A stretch of DNA of 24,206 bases, from the NCBI GenBank assembly GCA_025463965.1, contig JAODBN010000198.1:1-24206 (forward strand). The letters are read 5' to 3'. Origin of the DNA: Acidimicrobiaceae bacterium (lineage in GTDB: Bacteria > Actinomycetota > Acidimicrobiia > Acidimicrobiales > Bog-793). Position numbers and translations under genes: made by a program. The notes under the pieces are model-generated. The model was given only the letters and a program-made list of their open reading frames with translations, had not been told where the DNA came from and ran no database searches. Within the stretch, counting starts at the first letter, position 1, and the number at the start of each line of letters is the position of its first letter. Positions 8,667 through 15,332 of the stretch are shown in pieces.

Positions 8667-8674
8667 TCTCAGAC
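8661..8674. terminator. Palindrome containing both convergent stop codons
   Basis: GTCTGA-TC-TCAGAC is a perfect 6-base inverted repeat. Its left arm contains the HAD stop TGA and its right arm the stop of the MFS gene read on the other strand. The two-base loop makes it a poor hairpin as drawn, so a terminator role is only possible. Confidence 0.3.
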
Positions 8675-10060
8675 TGGGTGACCCGCCGAGGCGGCCTGTG
8701 TGCCGTGGATGTCCTGCTCGATCTCCTCGAGGGCGCGGCCCTTTGTCTCGGGCACCTGGAAGTAGAAGTAGGCCACCGCGACCACCCCGAGCCCGGCGTA
8801 CAGCCAGAACGTCCCGTCCTCGCCGATCGCCGAGACGAGCCGCAAGAAGAAGTACGAGACGAGGAAGTTGAAGGCCCAGTTGAACACGGTCGCGACCGCC
8901 ATGGCCTTCGAGCGCACCTCGAGCGGGAAGATCTCGGCGATCATCACCCAGAAGATCGGCCCAAGGCTGATCTCGAAGGCGGCGATGTAGAACATCATCG
9001 CCACGAGCGCGATCCATGCGTTGTGATGCTGGAAGCTGGTGCCGGCGTGGAAGTACCACCCGAGCGCCACGAGGCCGATGACGCAACCGATCGTGCCGAT
9101 CAGCAGCGGCGGCCGCCGGCCCACCCGATCGAGCATCAGCACCGCGACGCCGGCGAACACGAGATTGACCACGCCGATGAACACCGCCTGGGCGATGGAG
9201 CTGGAGGTCGACAACCCGGCGAAGCCAAGGATCGTGGCGCCGTAGTAGATGACCGTGTTGATCCCGAGTACCTGCTGAAACACGGCGAGCAGGATCCCGA
9301 CGAGCAGCAGCGGACGGATGCGCGGGCTCACAAGGCCACGGAGCCCGAACGAGGACTCGCCTTCCACGACCTTTTCGATCTCCTCCATTTCCTCGTCGAT
9401 CTCGCCCTTGTCACGGGTCTTCGCCAGCACCGCGCTGGCCTCCTCGGTGCGGCCCTTCTCGACCAGCCAGCGCGGCGTGTAGGGAACGAAGATCATTGCG
9501 GCGGCGAGCGCGATCCCAGGCACCACTCCCAGTCCGAACATCCATCGCCAGTTCCCGCCGACGTTCTTGAAGGCGTCGTCCACGAGGTAGGCGATCAAGA
9601 TGCCGAAGGTCACCGCCAGCTGGTTCAGCGCCGTCAAGCCGCCGCGCAGGTTCTTCGGGGCATGCTCGCTGATGTACATCGGCCCCACGAACGACGAGGT
9701 GCCAACGGCGATACCGAGCACGAAGCGGCACAGGTAGAGCAGCGGCAGGTTCGGGGCGAACGCCGATCCGAGCGCGGCCACGATGTAGATCACCCCGGCG
9801 AGGAACACCGTCCACTTGCGGCTGATGAGGTCGGCCAGCCCCCCGGCGATCACGGCTCCGGCGACCGCGCCGAGGAGCAACGATCCGGCCACCCAGGCCT
9901 CGCCGGACGAGCCTGCGTGCAACGACTTGTTGATCAGGGGGAGGGCGCCGCTGACCACGCCGGTGTCGAAGCCGAAGAGGAAGCCGCCGAGCGCCGCCAG
10001 CAGCGAGATGCCGATGACGAACCGGTTCTTCCCGGTGAAAGCCTCCCTGACAAATCCCAC
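8669..10060 (-). CDS. Sugar-porter-family MFS transporter
   Basis: A 463-residue protein with 12 predicted membrane helices, of the SP (sugar porter) branch of the major facilitator superfamily. It probably imports a monosaccharide or polyol by proton symport. Family marks are GFDTGVVSGAL in helix 1, RFVLGIAVG, PYTPRWLVEKGR before the central loop, QQVLGINTVIYYG in helix 7, DRVGRRP and the terminal VPETKGRALEEIE. The first loop reads LADLISRK instead of the usual LADRxGRR. GTG at 10060 is preferred because GATCGAGGG lies just upstream; a TTG at 10090 would add ten residues. It is the last gene of the minus-strand run after mscR and the MBL gene, 123 bases away, so it may be separately transcribed. 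The substrate cannot be inferred. Confidence 0.88.
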   Translation of the reverse strand: MGFVREAFTGKNRFVIGISLLAALGGFLFGFDTGVVSGALPLINKSLHAGSSGEAWVAGSLLLGAVAGAVIAGGLADLISRKWTVFLAGVIYIVAALGSAFAPNLPLLYLCRFVLGIAVGTSSFVGPMYISEHAPKNLRGGLTALNQLAVTFGILIAYLVDDAFKNVGGNWRWMFGLGVVPGIALAAAMIFVPYTPRWLVEKGRTEEASAVLAKTRDKGEIDEEMEEIEKVVEGESSFGLRGLVSPRIRPLLLVGILLAVFQQVLGINTVIYYGATILGFAGLSTSSSIAQAVFIGVVNLVFAGVAVLMLDRVGRRPPLLIGTIGCVIGLVALGWYFHAGTSFQHHNAWIALVAMMFYIAAFEISLGPIFWVMIAEIFPLEVRSKAMAVATVFNWAFNFLVSYFFLRLVSAIGEDGTFWLYAGLGVVAVAYFYFQVPETKGRALEEIEQDIHGTQAASAGHPV

Positions 10061-10092
10061 GTCGGCCCTCGATCCCCCGTCCGGTGGCAACT

Positions 10093-10109
10093 GCCGGCGA
10101 TTCGCCGGC
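10093..10109. promoter_or_regulatory. 17-base perfect palindrome upstream of the sugar porter
   Basis: GCCGGCGA-T-TCGCCGGC is an 8-base perfect inverted repeat around one central base, 33 bases before the chosen MFS start. It could be an operator for a regulator of sugar uptake, or an RNA hairpin. No regulator gene lies next to it. Confidence 0.35.
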
Positions 10110-10150
10110 CCAAGCCAGCTCTGCGCCGGCTTAGCTTCTCGGGCACGGTG

Positions 10151-10166
10151 CTTCCCAAACGGGAAG
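10151..10166. terminator. Short hairpin after the MBL-fold gene
   Basis: CTTCCC-AAAC-GGGAAG is a perfect 6-base stem with a 4-base loop, 18 bases beyond the MBL gene stop in its direction of transcription. No T tract follows. It is a possible terminator separating the mscR pair from the porter. Confidence 0.35.
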
Positions 10167-10183
10167 GGAGGGGTCCTTCGAGC

Positions 10184-10819
10184 TCAGTGACCCCGGGCGA
10201 TCCACCCTTCGAGGTGAGGGGCCTCCTGGCCGATCGTGGTCTCCTCGCCGTGACCAGGCAGAACCCGCGTGGCGCCCGGCAGTACGAGAAGGCGGTCGCG
10301 GATCGAGCCGATGATGGTCGGAAAGTCAGAGAAGCTCCGACCGGTGGCCCCCGGTCCCCCGTTGAACAGGGTGTCTCCGGAGAACAGCACCTCGGCATCG
10401 CGCTCGAACAGACAGCAGCTGCCGGGGCTGTGGCCGGGGGTGGCGAGCACCTCCAGACGGGCGCTCCCCACACTCAGCTCCGAGCCGGGCACGAGCGGGC
10501 CGTCTGGGGCGCGTCCGGGATAGACGTCGTCCCACAGCATCCGGTCGCCCGGATGGAGGAGCACCGGGGCGCCGGTCGCCTCCGACAGTGCGCCGGCCGC
10601 GTTGACGTGGTCGTTGTGGCCGTGAGTCGCCACAATCGCCACGAGGCGCCGGCCACGAATCGCCTCCTCGATCGGCCGATGGTCGTGGGCGGCGTCGATC
10701 ACGAGGATCTCCTCCTCGTCGCCGACCAGCCAGACGTTGTTCTCCACCGCGAATTCCTGGCCATCCAGGCGGAAGGTGCCTGCCGTGCGCACGAGCTCGA
10801 TCGAAGGCGCTCCGCTCAC
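10184..10819 (-). CDS. MBL-fold metallohydrolase coupled to mscR (candidate S-formylmycothiol hydrolase)
   Basis: A 211-residue metallo-beta-lactamase-fold hydrolase of the glyoxalase II type. Metal ligands are visible: HGHNDH (His66, His68, Asp70, His71), His130 in TPGHSPGS, Asp149 in SGDT and His190 in LPGHGEE. This is a complete binuclear zinc set. The GTG start overlaps the mscR stop by four bases (GTGA), so translation is coupled. The same order occurs in mycobacteria, where Rv2260 lies beside adhE2/mscR (Rv2259). Because MscR produces S-formylmycothiol, hydrolysis of that thioester to formate and mycothiol is a plausible role. The family is certain; the substrate is inferred from context. 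Confidence 0.88.
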   Translation of the reverse strand: MSGAPSIELVRTAGTFRLDGQEFAVENNVWLVGDEEEILVIDAAHDHRPIEEAIRGRRLVAIVATHGHNDHVNAAGALSEATGAPVLLHPGDRMLWDDVYPGRAPDGPLVPGSELSVGSARLEVLATPGHSPGSCCLFERDAEVLFSGDTLFNGGPGATGRSFSDFPTIIGSIRDRLLVLPGATRVLPGHGEETTIGQEAPHLEGWIARGH

Positions 10820-11907
10820 CGTCCGAGCACCACTACCGAGCGCAGCACCTCTCCCCGCCCCATTTGGGCGAAGGCCTCCTCGACGCCCGAGAGCGGGATC
10901 GTCTCGCTCACGAACCGGTCGAGATCGAGGCGACCCTGGAGGTACAGGTCGACGAGGACCGGGAAGTCCCGGGACGGGAGACAGTCCCCGTACCAGCTCG
11001 GCTTCAGTCGGCCGCCCCGGCCGAAGAAGTCGATCATCGGCAATTCGATGCGCATCTCTGGGGTGGGCACTCCGACCTGGACGACGGTCCCTGCCAGATC
11101 CCGTGCGTAGAACGCCTGCTTCAGCACCTCTGGATGGCCGACCGCCTCAATGCATACGTCTGCGCCGAAACCACCGGTGAGCGCCCGGATCGCCTCGACG
11201 GGGTCTTCACTTGCGGCGTCGACCACCGCCGTCGCCCCGAGCTCGCGGGCGATCTCGAGCTTTCGCGGGTCTCGGTCCACCGCCACGATCGTGTGAGCCC
11301 CCGCAAGTCGCGCCCCCATGATCGCCGCGTCCCCCACCCCGCCACAGCCGAACACCGCCACGCTGTCGCCGGGTCCCACCTCGCCGGTGAAGAGCGCCGC
11401 GCCGATCCCGGCCATCACCCCGCAGCCGAGCAGGCCGACCGCCTCGGGCCGGGCGCGGGAATCCACCTTGGTGCACTGTCCCGCCGCCACGAGCGTCATC
11501 TCGGCGAAGGCACCGATCCCGAGCGCCGGGGTAAGCGGCGTGCCGTCGGAGAGGGTCATCTTCTGGGCGGCGTTGCGGGTGGAAAAGCAGTACCACGGGC
11601 GCCCGCGGCGACAGGACCGACACTCCCCGCAGACCGCCCGCCAGTTGAGCACCACGAAGTCGCCCGGAGCGAGCGAGCCCGCCCCCTCGCCGACGGACTC
11701 CACGACGCCGGCCGCCTCGTGACCGAGCAGGAAGGGGAAGTCGTCGTTGATCCCGCCCTCTCGATAGTGCAGGTCGGTGTGACAGACCCCACAGGCCTGC
11801 ACCCGGACCCTGGCCTCGCCCGGTCCCGGCTCCGGAACAAGGATCGTCTCCAACGAGACGGGCTCACCCTTCCGTCGCGCCACCACGCCCTGGACGCTCG
11901 TCGCCAT
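10816..11907 (-). CDS. mscR: S-(hydroxymethyl)mycothiol dehydrogenase (formaldehyde dehydrogenase)
   Basis: A 363-residue zinc-dependent class III-type alcohol dehydrogenase. It oxidises the adduct of formaldehyde and mycothiol with NAD+, and its relative MscR also reduces S-nitrosomycothiol. Catalytic zinc ligands lie in ACGVCHTD (Cys42) and LLGHEAAG (His63, Glu64). The structural zinc has four cysteines at 93, 96, 99 and 107. The nucleotide motif is GCGGVGDAA. Segments such as LHYREGGIND and TPALGIGAFAE closely match the mycothiol-dependent enzyme of Amycolatopsis as I remember it. ATG 11907 is chosen because GGAGGGGGACAG precedes it. The frame runs upstream into imuB. TACCGT at 11936-11941 could be its own -10 element; read-through from imuB, 41 bases upstream, is also possible. 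Confidence 0.93.
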   Translation of the reverse strand: MATSVQGVVARRKGEPVSLETILVPEPGPGEARVRVQACGVCHTDLHYREGGINDDFPFLLGHEAAGVVESVGEGAGSLAPGDFVVLNWRAVCGECRSCRRGRPWYCFSTRNAAQKMTLSDGTPLTPALGIGAFAEMTLVAAGQCTKVDSRARPEAVGLLGCGVMAGIGAALFTGEVGPGDSVAVFGCGGVGDAAIMGARLAGAHTIVAVDRDPRKLEIARELGATAVVDAASEDPVEAIRALTGGFGADVCIEAVGHPEVLKQAFYARDLAGTVVQVGVPTPEMRIELPMIDFFGRGGRLKPSWYGDCLPSRDFPVLVDLYLQGRLDLDRFVSETIPLSGVEEAFAQMGRGEVLRSVVVLGR

Positions 11908-11948
11908 CTGTCCCCCTCCGGCCTCCGTCAAAGCCACGGTAGACGGCC

Positions 11949-13577
11949 TCAGTCGTATCGGCCTTCTACGGCCCAGCTGCCCTGCTCGAGGACCATCAAG
12001 AAGCCCTCGCCAGCGCTGGTCAGCACCTGGAGGCGCACCCGGCGCCGCCGACCGGATCGGTCCCACCACCGCTCCTCACACGGCCAGGGGGCGCTCCAGG
12101 CGCAAAGCGAGAGCTCGGGTCCGTCCCCGATCACGAGCCGGGCCGGCTCGGCGCTCGCCTCCCCCCGCCCGTTCACCCGGACCGGCTCCCCGCTCGCATC
12201 GACAAGGAGCGCCGGATGGGGAACCATCGGCACGACCGCTGGAGAGGGCGCCGGCAGTCGGCCCGGCCAGGGAGCGTCTCGCGAGCCCGGCTGGAAGGGG
12301 TCCCCGAAGGGGACCAGGCGGACCTGCTCCGCCGGCCCTCTCCCCCCCTCGGGGACGGGACGGAGGACCTGGTCGGCTCCGAGCATTCCTTGCACCCGGG
12401 CCACGGCTCGAGCCACCTGCTCCTCTCCGGCGCGCGGGCGCCCCCACAGCTCCAGTTGGCGTCCCCGGGCCGGGATCACCTCCAAGGGGACAAGCCCAAG
12501 GTGGGCGATCCCTGCCCCGGCTAGATCCTCCTCGCCGACAGCCGGAGCCGGAAGCCATGCCTCGAGCTGCCAGCGGAGCCGCTCGGCGAGCAGCGACGGG
12601 CTCCATCCCTCTTCGTCGGCCCAGCACCGCTCCAGTCGCTCGCCGACCTCGGTCACCACCTCCACGCGGAGCAACGTGCAGGTCAGGCCGGCGGTGGCCA
12701 GACGCTCCCCGAGGGCTTCCGCCAGCGCCCGGGCGAGGAGGACCACCGCTTCCTGACGTTCCGCCGGGGGCTCCAGCTCCTGGCCCACTGCCAGCTCGAG
12801 CGGGGGACGGCGAGGGGAAACCGCCTCCTGCCCGAGGCCCCTCGCCAGGCGGTGCGCCCGGGCCCCGTCGGCTCCGAAACGTGCCGACACCTCGCCCTCG
12901 TCAAGAGCGGCGAACGAGCCGAGGGTCGCCAGGCCAAGGCGTCGCAGCAGGTCTGCCAGCTCGGGCCGGCCGAGCAGCTCCACTCCGAAAGGAGCGAGGA
13001 ACGAGGGGCCGTCGCCGGGAGGGACGAGGGCGCCGACCCGGGCTGCCAGCGTTGCCGTGAAGGGACCGTCCGCGATCCCGATGCGCCACCACTGGCCCAC
13101 GCGCTCGGGCGAAGACCACTCCCCGTTCCCCGGAGGGGCCGGCTCGTCGGAGAGGCCCACCAGCAGGTTTGCAGGCGCCGCTGCCTCAAGGAGAGCCGCC
13201 ACCACCCGGGCAAGCGCCGCCTCGCCGCCCAGCCGGCGGGCCGGCCCACGGGTGGCGAGCGACGCCCAGCCGGGCTGGCGGACGGTCACCAGAACCCCGA
13301 GCGACTCAAGGCCCCGCACCACGCCCTCGAAGGCCCGGAGCTCTCCCCCTTCGTCCCGGCTCAGCACGACGAGCGCAGGACAGTGCGCTTCGGCCTCCCG
13401 TCGGCGCTGGCCCGGTCGGACGCCGTTCGCGCGGGCGTCGCTCGAGGCGGCAACCACCAGATGGCGCTCCACCACCGCCACCGGCCCCGCTCGCCCCGCC
13501 ACGGTGACTGGCCAGTCGGGACAGCTCACGACCAGGCTCCGGGGACCTGGCGGCTCGTCGCAGGGTCGCCTCCTCAT
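11949..13577 (-). CDS. imuB: ImuB, catalytically inactive Y-family polymerase-like protein
   Basis: A 542-residue ImuB, the scaffold of the damage-inducible mutasome that brings the error-prone polymerase DnaE2 to the sliding clamp. The N-terminal Y-family palm is recognisable at SCPDWP (18-23), but the polymerase acidic residues are largely gone: where active enzymes have a Ser-x-Asp-Glu motif it reads RGPARRLGGE (110-119). A beta-clamp-binding motif QLELWG lies at residues 374-379, equivalent to QLPLWG in mycobacterial ImuB. A long C-terminal region follows. ATG 13577 lies 19 bases after the imuA' stop and has no strong ribosome site, so translation probably depends on imuA'. A start further in, near the GTG at residue 17, cannot be excluded. 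DnaE2 is not in the window. Confidence 0.92.
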   Translation of the reverse strand: MRRRPCDEPPGPRSLVVSCPDWPVTVAGRAGPVAVVERHLVVAASSDARANGVRPGQRRREAEAHCPALVVLSRDEGGELRAFEGVVRGLESLGVLVTVRQPGWASLATRGPARRLGGEAALARVVAALLEAAAPANLLVGLSDEPAPPGNGEWSSPERVGQWWRIGIADGPFTATLAARVGALVPPGDGPSFLAPFGVELLGRPELADLLRRLGLATLGSFAALDEGEVSARFGADGARAHRLARGLGQEAVSPRRPPLELAVGQELEPPAERQEAVVLLARALAEALGERLATAGLTCTLLRVEVVTEVGERLERCWADEEGWSPSLLAERLRWQLEAWLPAPAVGEEDLAGAGIAHLGLVPLEVIPARGRQLELWGRPRAGEEQVARAVARVQGMLGADQVLRPVPEGGRGPAEQVRLVPFGDPFQPGSRDAPWPGRLPAPSPAVVPMVPHPALLVDASGEPVRVNGRGEASAEPARLVIGDGPELSLCAWSAPWPCEERWWDRSGRRRRVRLQVLTSAGEGFLMVLEQGSWAVEGRYD

Positions 13578-13596
13578 CGGGAGCGCCCGATCAGGT

Positions 13597-14355
13597 TCAC
13601 CGGGCCGCTGCCAGCAGGAGCTCGCGTCGCAGCTCCTCGGGAGCGGCCCGGCGCCGATGGGACGCCACCTCCACCCGGCGTTCCTTCAGTCGTCCGTTTC
13701 CCGCCCCGATCCCTTCCCAGGACGAGGACACCACCTTCAGGCTCGCCTCGGGGCGCTCAGGCCAGCGCGCCGCCGACCGGCTCGAGCGAACGGGTTCCAC
13801 CTCGGCCACTCCAGATCCGGTCACCACCAAGACGGAGCGTCGCTCCCTCGCCCGAGCCGACAGCCGACGGGCCGAGCTCGCGCCGAGCGTCGCTGGCAGG
13901 CGGGCGAGCACCAAGTCGAAGGCTCCAAGCAGGGTGTTCACCACCGACGCTGCCCGCTCGCCCGGCGCAGGCACCAGCACGAGCCGGTCGAGGGCCGCCC
14001 CCTGTTCCTCGGCCGCGAGCAGCCCGAGGTCGGGCAGTCCCACCACGGCGCTCCATCCCCCTGTGGCACCCACCACCGCGAGCAGGCCGAGCGCCAGGGA
14101 GGTCGCCCCCGGGCACGGGGCCGCCTCGATCACGAGGGTGCTTCCCCGCCGTAACCCCGGGGTCCCGAGCAGATCGGCCAGCTCGGGCGGTACGGCAAGC
14201 AGCTCCTCTCGGGCCAGCTGGTGAGGACTGACCCGCTGGGCCAAGAGCGCCAGCTCTGCTTGGCCACCGGCCGGTTCGGCTCCCCCGGCGCGCCCTCGTG
14301 CGGTGCGGCCCTCGGCCCGGTCGGGCCACGTCTCGAGTGGTCGGGCAGCGCTCAT
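13597..14355 (-). CDS. imuA': ImuA', RecA-like mutasome accessory protein
   Basis: A 252-residue protein preceding imuB, matching actinobacterial ImuA' by position, length and a degenerate RecA-type fold. The Walker A region reads EAAPCPGATS (77-86) and lacks the conserved lysine, so ATP binding is doubtful. The Walker B region LVLARLP is also degenerate. The C terminus, about residues 205-252, is Arg-rich. In mycobacteria ImuA' and ImuB work with DnaE2 in damage-induced mutagenesis and are under LexA control. ATG 14355 is preceded by TAACGT 9 bases upstream and then a LexA box, with no ribosome site, so the transcript is nearly leaderless. Operon with imuB. Confidence 0.85.
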   Translation of the reverse strand: MSAARPLETWPDRAEGRTARGRAGGAEPAGGQAELALLAQRVSPHQLAREELLAVPPELADLLGTPGLRRGSTLVIEAAPCPGATSLALGLLAVVGATGGWSAVVGLPDLGLLAAEEQGAALDRLVLVPAPGERAASVVNTLLGAFDLVLARLPATLGASSARRLSARARERRSVLVVTGSGVAEVEPVRSSRSAARWPERPEASLKVVSSSWEGIGAGNGRLKERRVEVASHRRRAAPEELRRELLLAAAR

Positions 14356-14364
14356 GGGCGACTC

Positions 14365-14370
14365 ACGTTA
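14365..14370 (-). promoter_or_regulatory. -10 element (TAACGT) of imuA'-imuB
   Basis: TAACGT on the minus strand lies 9 bases before the imuA' ATG and two bases downstream of the LexA box, so LexA bound there would cover the core promoter. No clear -35 hexamer is visible. Confidence 0.5.
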
Positions 14371-14371
14371 T

Positions 14372-14385
14372 CGAACGTATGTTCG
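14372..14385. promoter_or_regulatory. LexA (SOS) box controlling imuA'-imuB
   Basis: CGAACGTATGTTCG is an exact match to the Gram-positive/actinobacterial LexA core GAAC-N4-GTTC, flanked by C and G to give five-base arms. It ends 17 bases before the imuA' start and abuts the -10 element. Mycobacterial imuA' is known to be LexA-controlled, which supports a functional site. Confidence 0.9.
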
Positions 14386-14428
14386 TCTCGCTTCGCCCCG
14401 AGCATCCTCAGGGGGGACCGACTCGGAA

Positions 14429-14695
14429 CTATGGATCAGAAGGGCGCTCGGCCCGACCGAAGTTCTCAAAGCGCGGGGCGTAGGGACCCCGGCGATGGAC
14501 CTCCAGGCGCCACCGGGTCCACCGGATCGGGTGGCGAAGCCAGCGAAGATCGACCGAGCCCTGCGAGCCAAGCCAGCTGAGCGGCACCCCGAGCACCCGC
14601 TGCTCGGTGTCGCCCACGGTAGGTCGCCACCCTCCCTCCGAAGCCGAGATCCCGAACGCCCGCTGGCCCTGCGGTGGCTTCTCGTCCTCTGCCAT
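14429..14695 (-). CDS. Hypothetical 88-residue protein between fur and imuA'
   Basis: I do not recognise a family. The predicted protein is basic and tryptophan-rich. It starts MAEDEKPPQGQRAFGIS, and its C-terminal half is rich in Arg, Trp and His. There is no membrane segment or signal peptide. Support for a real gene: the ATG lies six bases beyond the Fur-family stop, GAGG precedes it at good spacing, and third codon positions are mostly G or C, as in its neighbours. It ends 43 bases before the LexA box, so it belongs with the fur transcript rather than the SOS unit. A tight spacing after fur suggests co-expression. No function is proposed. Confidence 0.6.
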   Translation of the reverse strand: MAEDEKPPQGQRAFGISASEGGWRPTVGDTEQRVLGVPLSWLGSQGSVDLRWLRHPIRWTRWRLEVHRRGPYAPRFENFGRAERPSDP

Positions 14696-14701
14696 CGCGC
14701 C

Positions 14702-15235
14702 TCAGACGCGGCTGTCGGGCGGCGCGCAGTGACGACAGCTCCCGAGCACGGCGAAGTGCCGAGGGTCGATCACGAAGCCGAATCGCTCCCGGGCCTCCTC
14801 GGCAAGGCTCGCAAAGAGATCCTCGGACGCCTCCACCATCGTCCCGCAGGATTCGCACACCAGATGGCCATGGGTCTCCGAGGCCAGGTGATACGTCGCT
14901 GGTCCGTGGCCGAGATGGGCGTGGACCACCACCCCCAGCCGCTCGAGCTCGTCGAGGTTCCGGTAGATCGTGGACAGGTGCACGTCCGGCGCCTGGGCCT
15001 GGACCGCCTCCGCCAGCTCCTCGGCCGTGCGGTGCGCCCCGTCGCCGAACAAGCAGCGCAGCAGCAGCCGACGCGAGCTCGTCACCCGGCCGCCTCGGGC
15101 GCGCAGGAGCGACAGCACCTCCTCCACCGGATCCTCCCCGGGCAGGACACCCCGGTCGGCGGCGATCGGTTCTCCGGCGGTAGTCGCCGCAAGGGGGCGC
15201 TCCTGCGCCTCCCCGCCCGTCCGGCCCAACGACAT
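14702..15235 (-). CDS. Fur-family metal-responsive repressor, probably Nur-like (nickel)
   Basis: A 177-residue Fur-family regulator with an N-terminal extension of about 30 residues. The winged helix spans about 36-105, with LSTIYRNLDELERLGVV as the recognition region. Metal-site candidates are HAHLGH (His105, 107, 110) and THGH (His122, 124). Two CxxC pairs (127/130 and 167/170) make the structural zinc site. It is divergent from a NiCoT nickel/cobalt permease, and a Nur-like inverted repeat lies between them. Nickel-dependent repression of uptake (Nur) is therefore more likely than iron or zinc sensing. ATG 15235 follows a TAGGCT element by 6 bases, so the message is leaderless. Confidence 0.85.
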   Translation of the reverse strand: MSLGRTGGEAQERPLAATTAGEPIAADRGVLPGEDPVEEVLSLLRARGGRVTSSRRLLLRCLFGDGAHRTAEELAEAVQAQAPDVHLSTIYRNLDELERLGVVVHAHLGHGPATYHLASETHGHLVCESCGTMVEASEDLFASLAEEARERFGFVIDPRHFAVLGSCRHCAPPDSRV

Positions 15236-15241
15236 GGTGCC

Positions 15242-15247
15242 AGCCTA
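15242..15247 (-). promoter_or_regulatory. -10 element (TAGGCT) of the Fur-family gene, leaderless
   Basis: TAGGCT on the minus strand is separated from the ATG at 15235 by exactly 6 bases, placing the transcription start on the start codon. There is no room for a ribosome site. Confidence 0.55.
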
Positions 15248-15276
15248 CCGAAGGCGTCGTTGCCACCTGGGCCTTC

Positions 15277-15304
15277 TTGCGTCCTGGTCGCATCAGGCTA
15301 CGCT
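15277..15304 (+). promoter_or_regulatory. Candidate Nur operator overlapping the NiCoT promoter
   Basis: TTGC-N9-GCAT at 15277-15293 matches the spacing of the Streptomyces Nur consensus as I recall it (TTGCAA-N5-TTGCAA), with one mismatch in the outer four-base arms. It overlaps a possible -35 (TTGCGT, 15277-15282). A -10 (TACGCT, 15299-15304) follows after a 16-base gap. Binding here would block the permease promoter. Confidence 0.45.
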
Positions 15305-15332
15305 CGGCCCGGGACGCGACGGGGAGGCGAAG

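Noticed and set aside
8678..11110. 810-codon plus-strand frame antisense to the sugar porter, MBL and mscR genes
   Set aside because: It is a shadow of three recognisable minus-strand genes.
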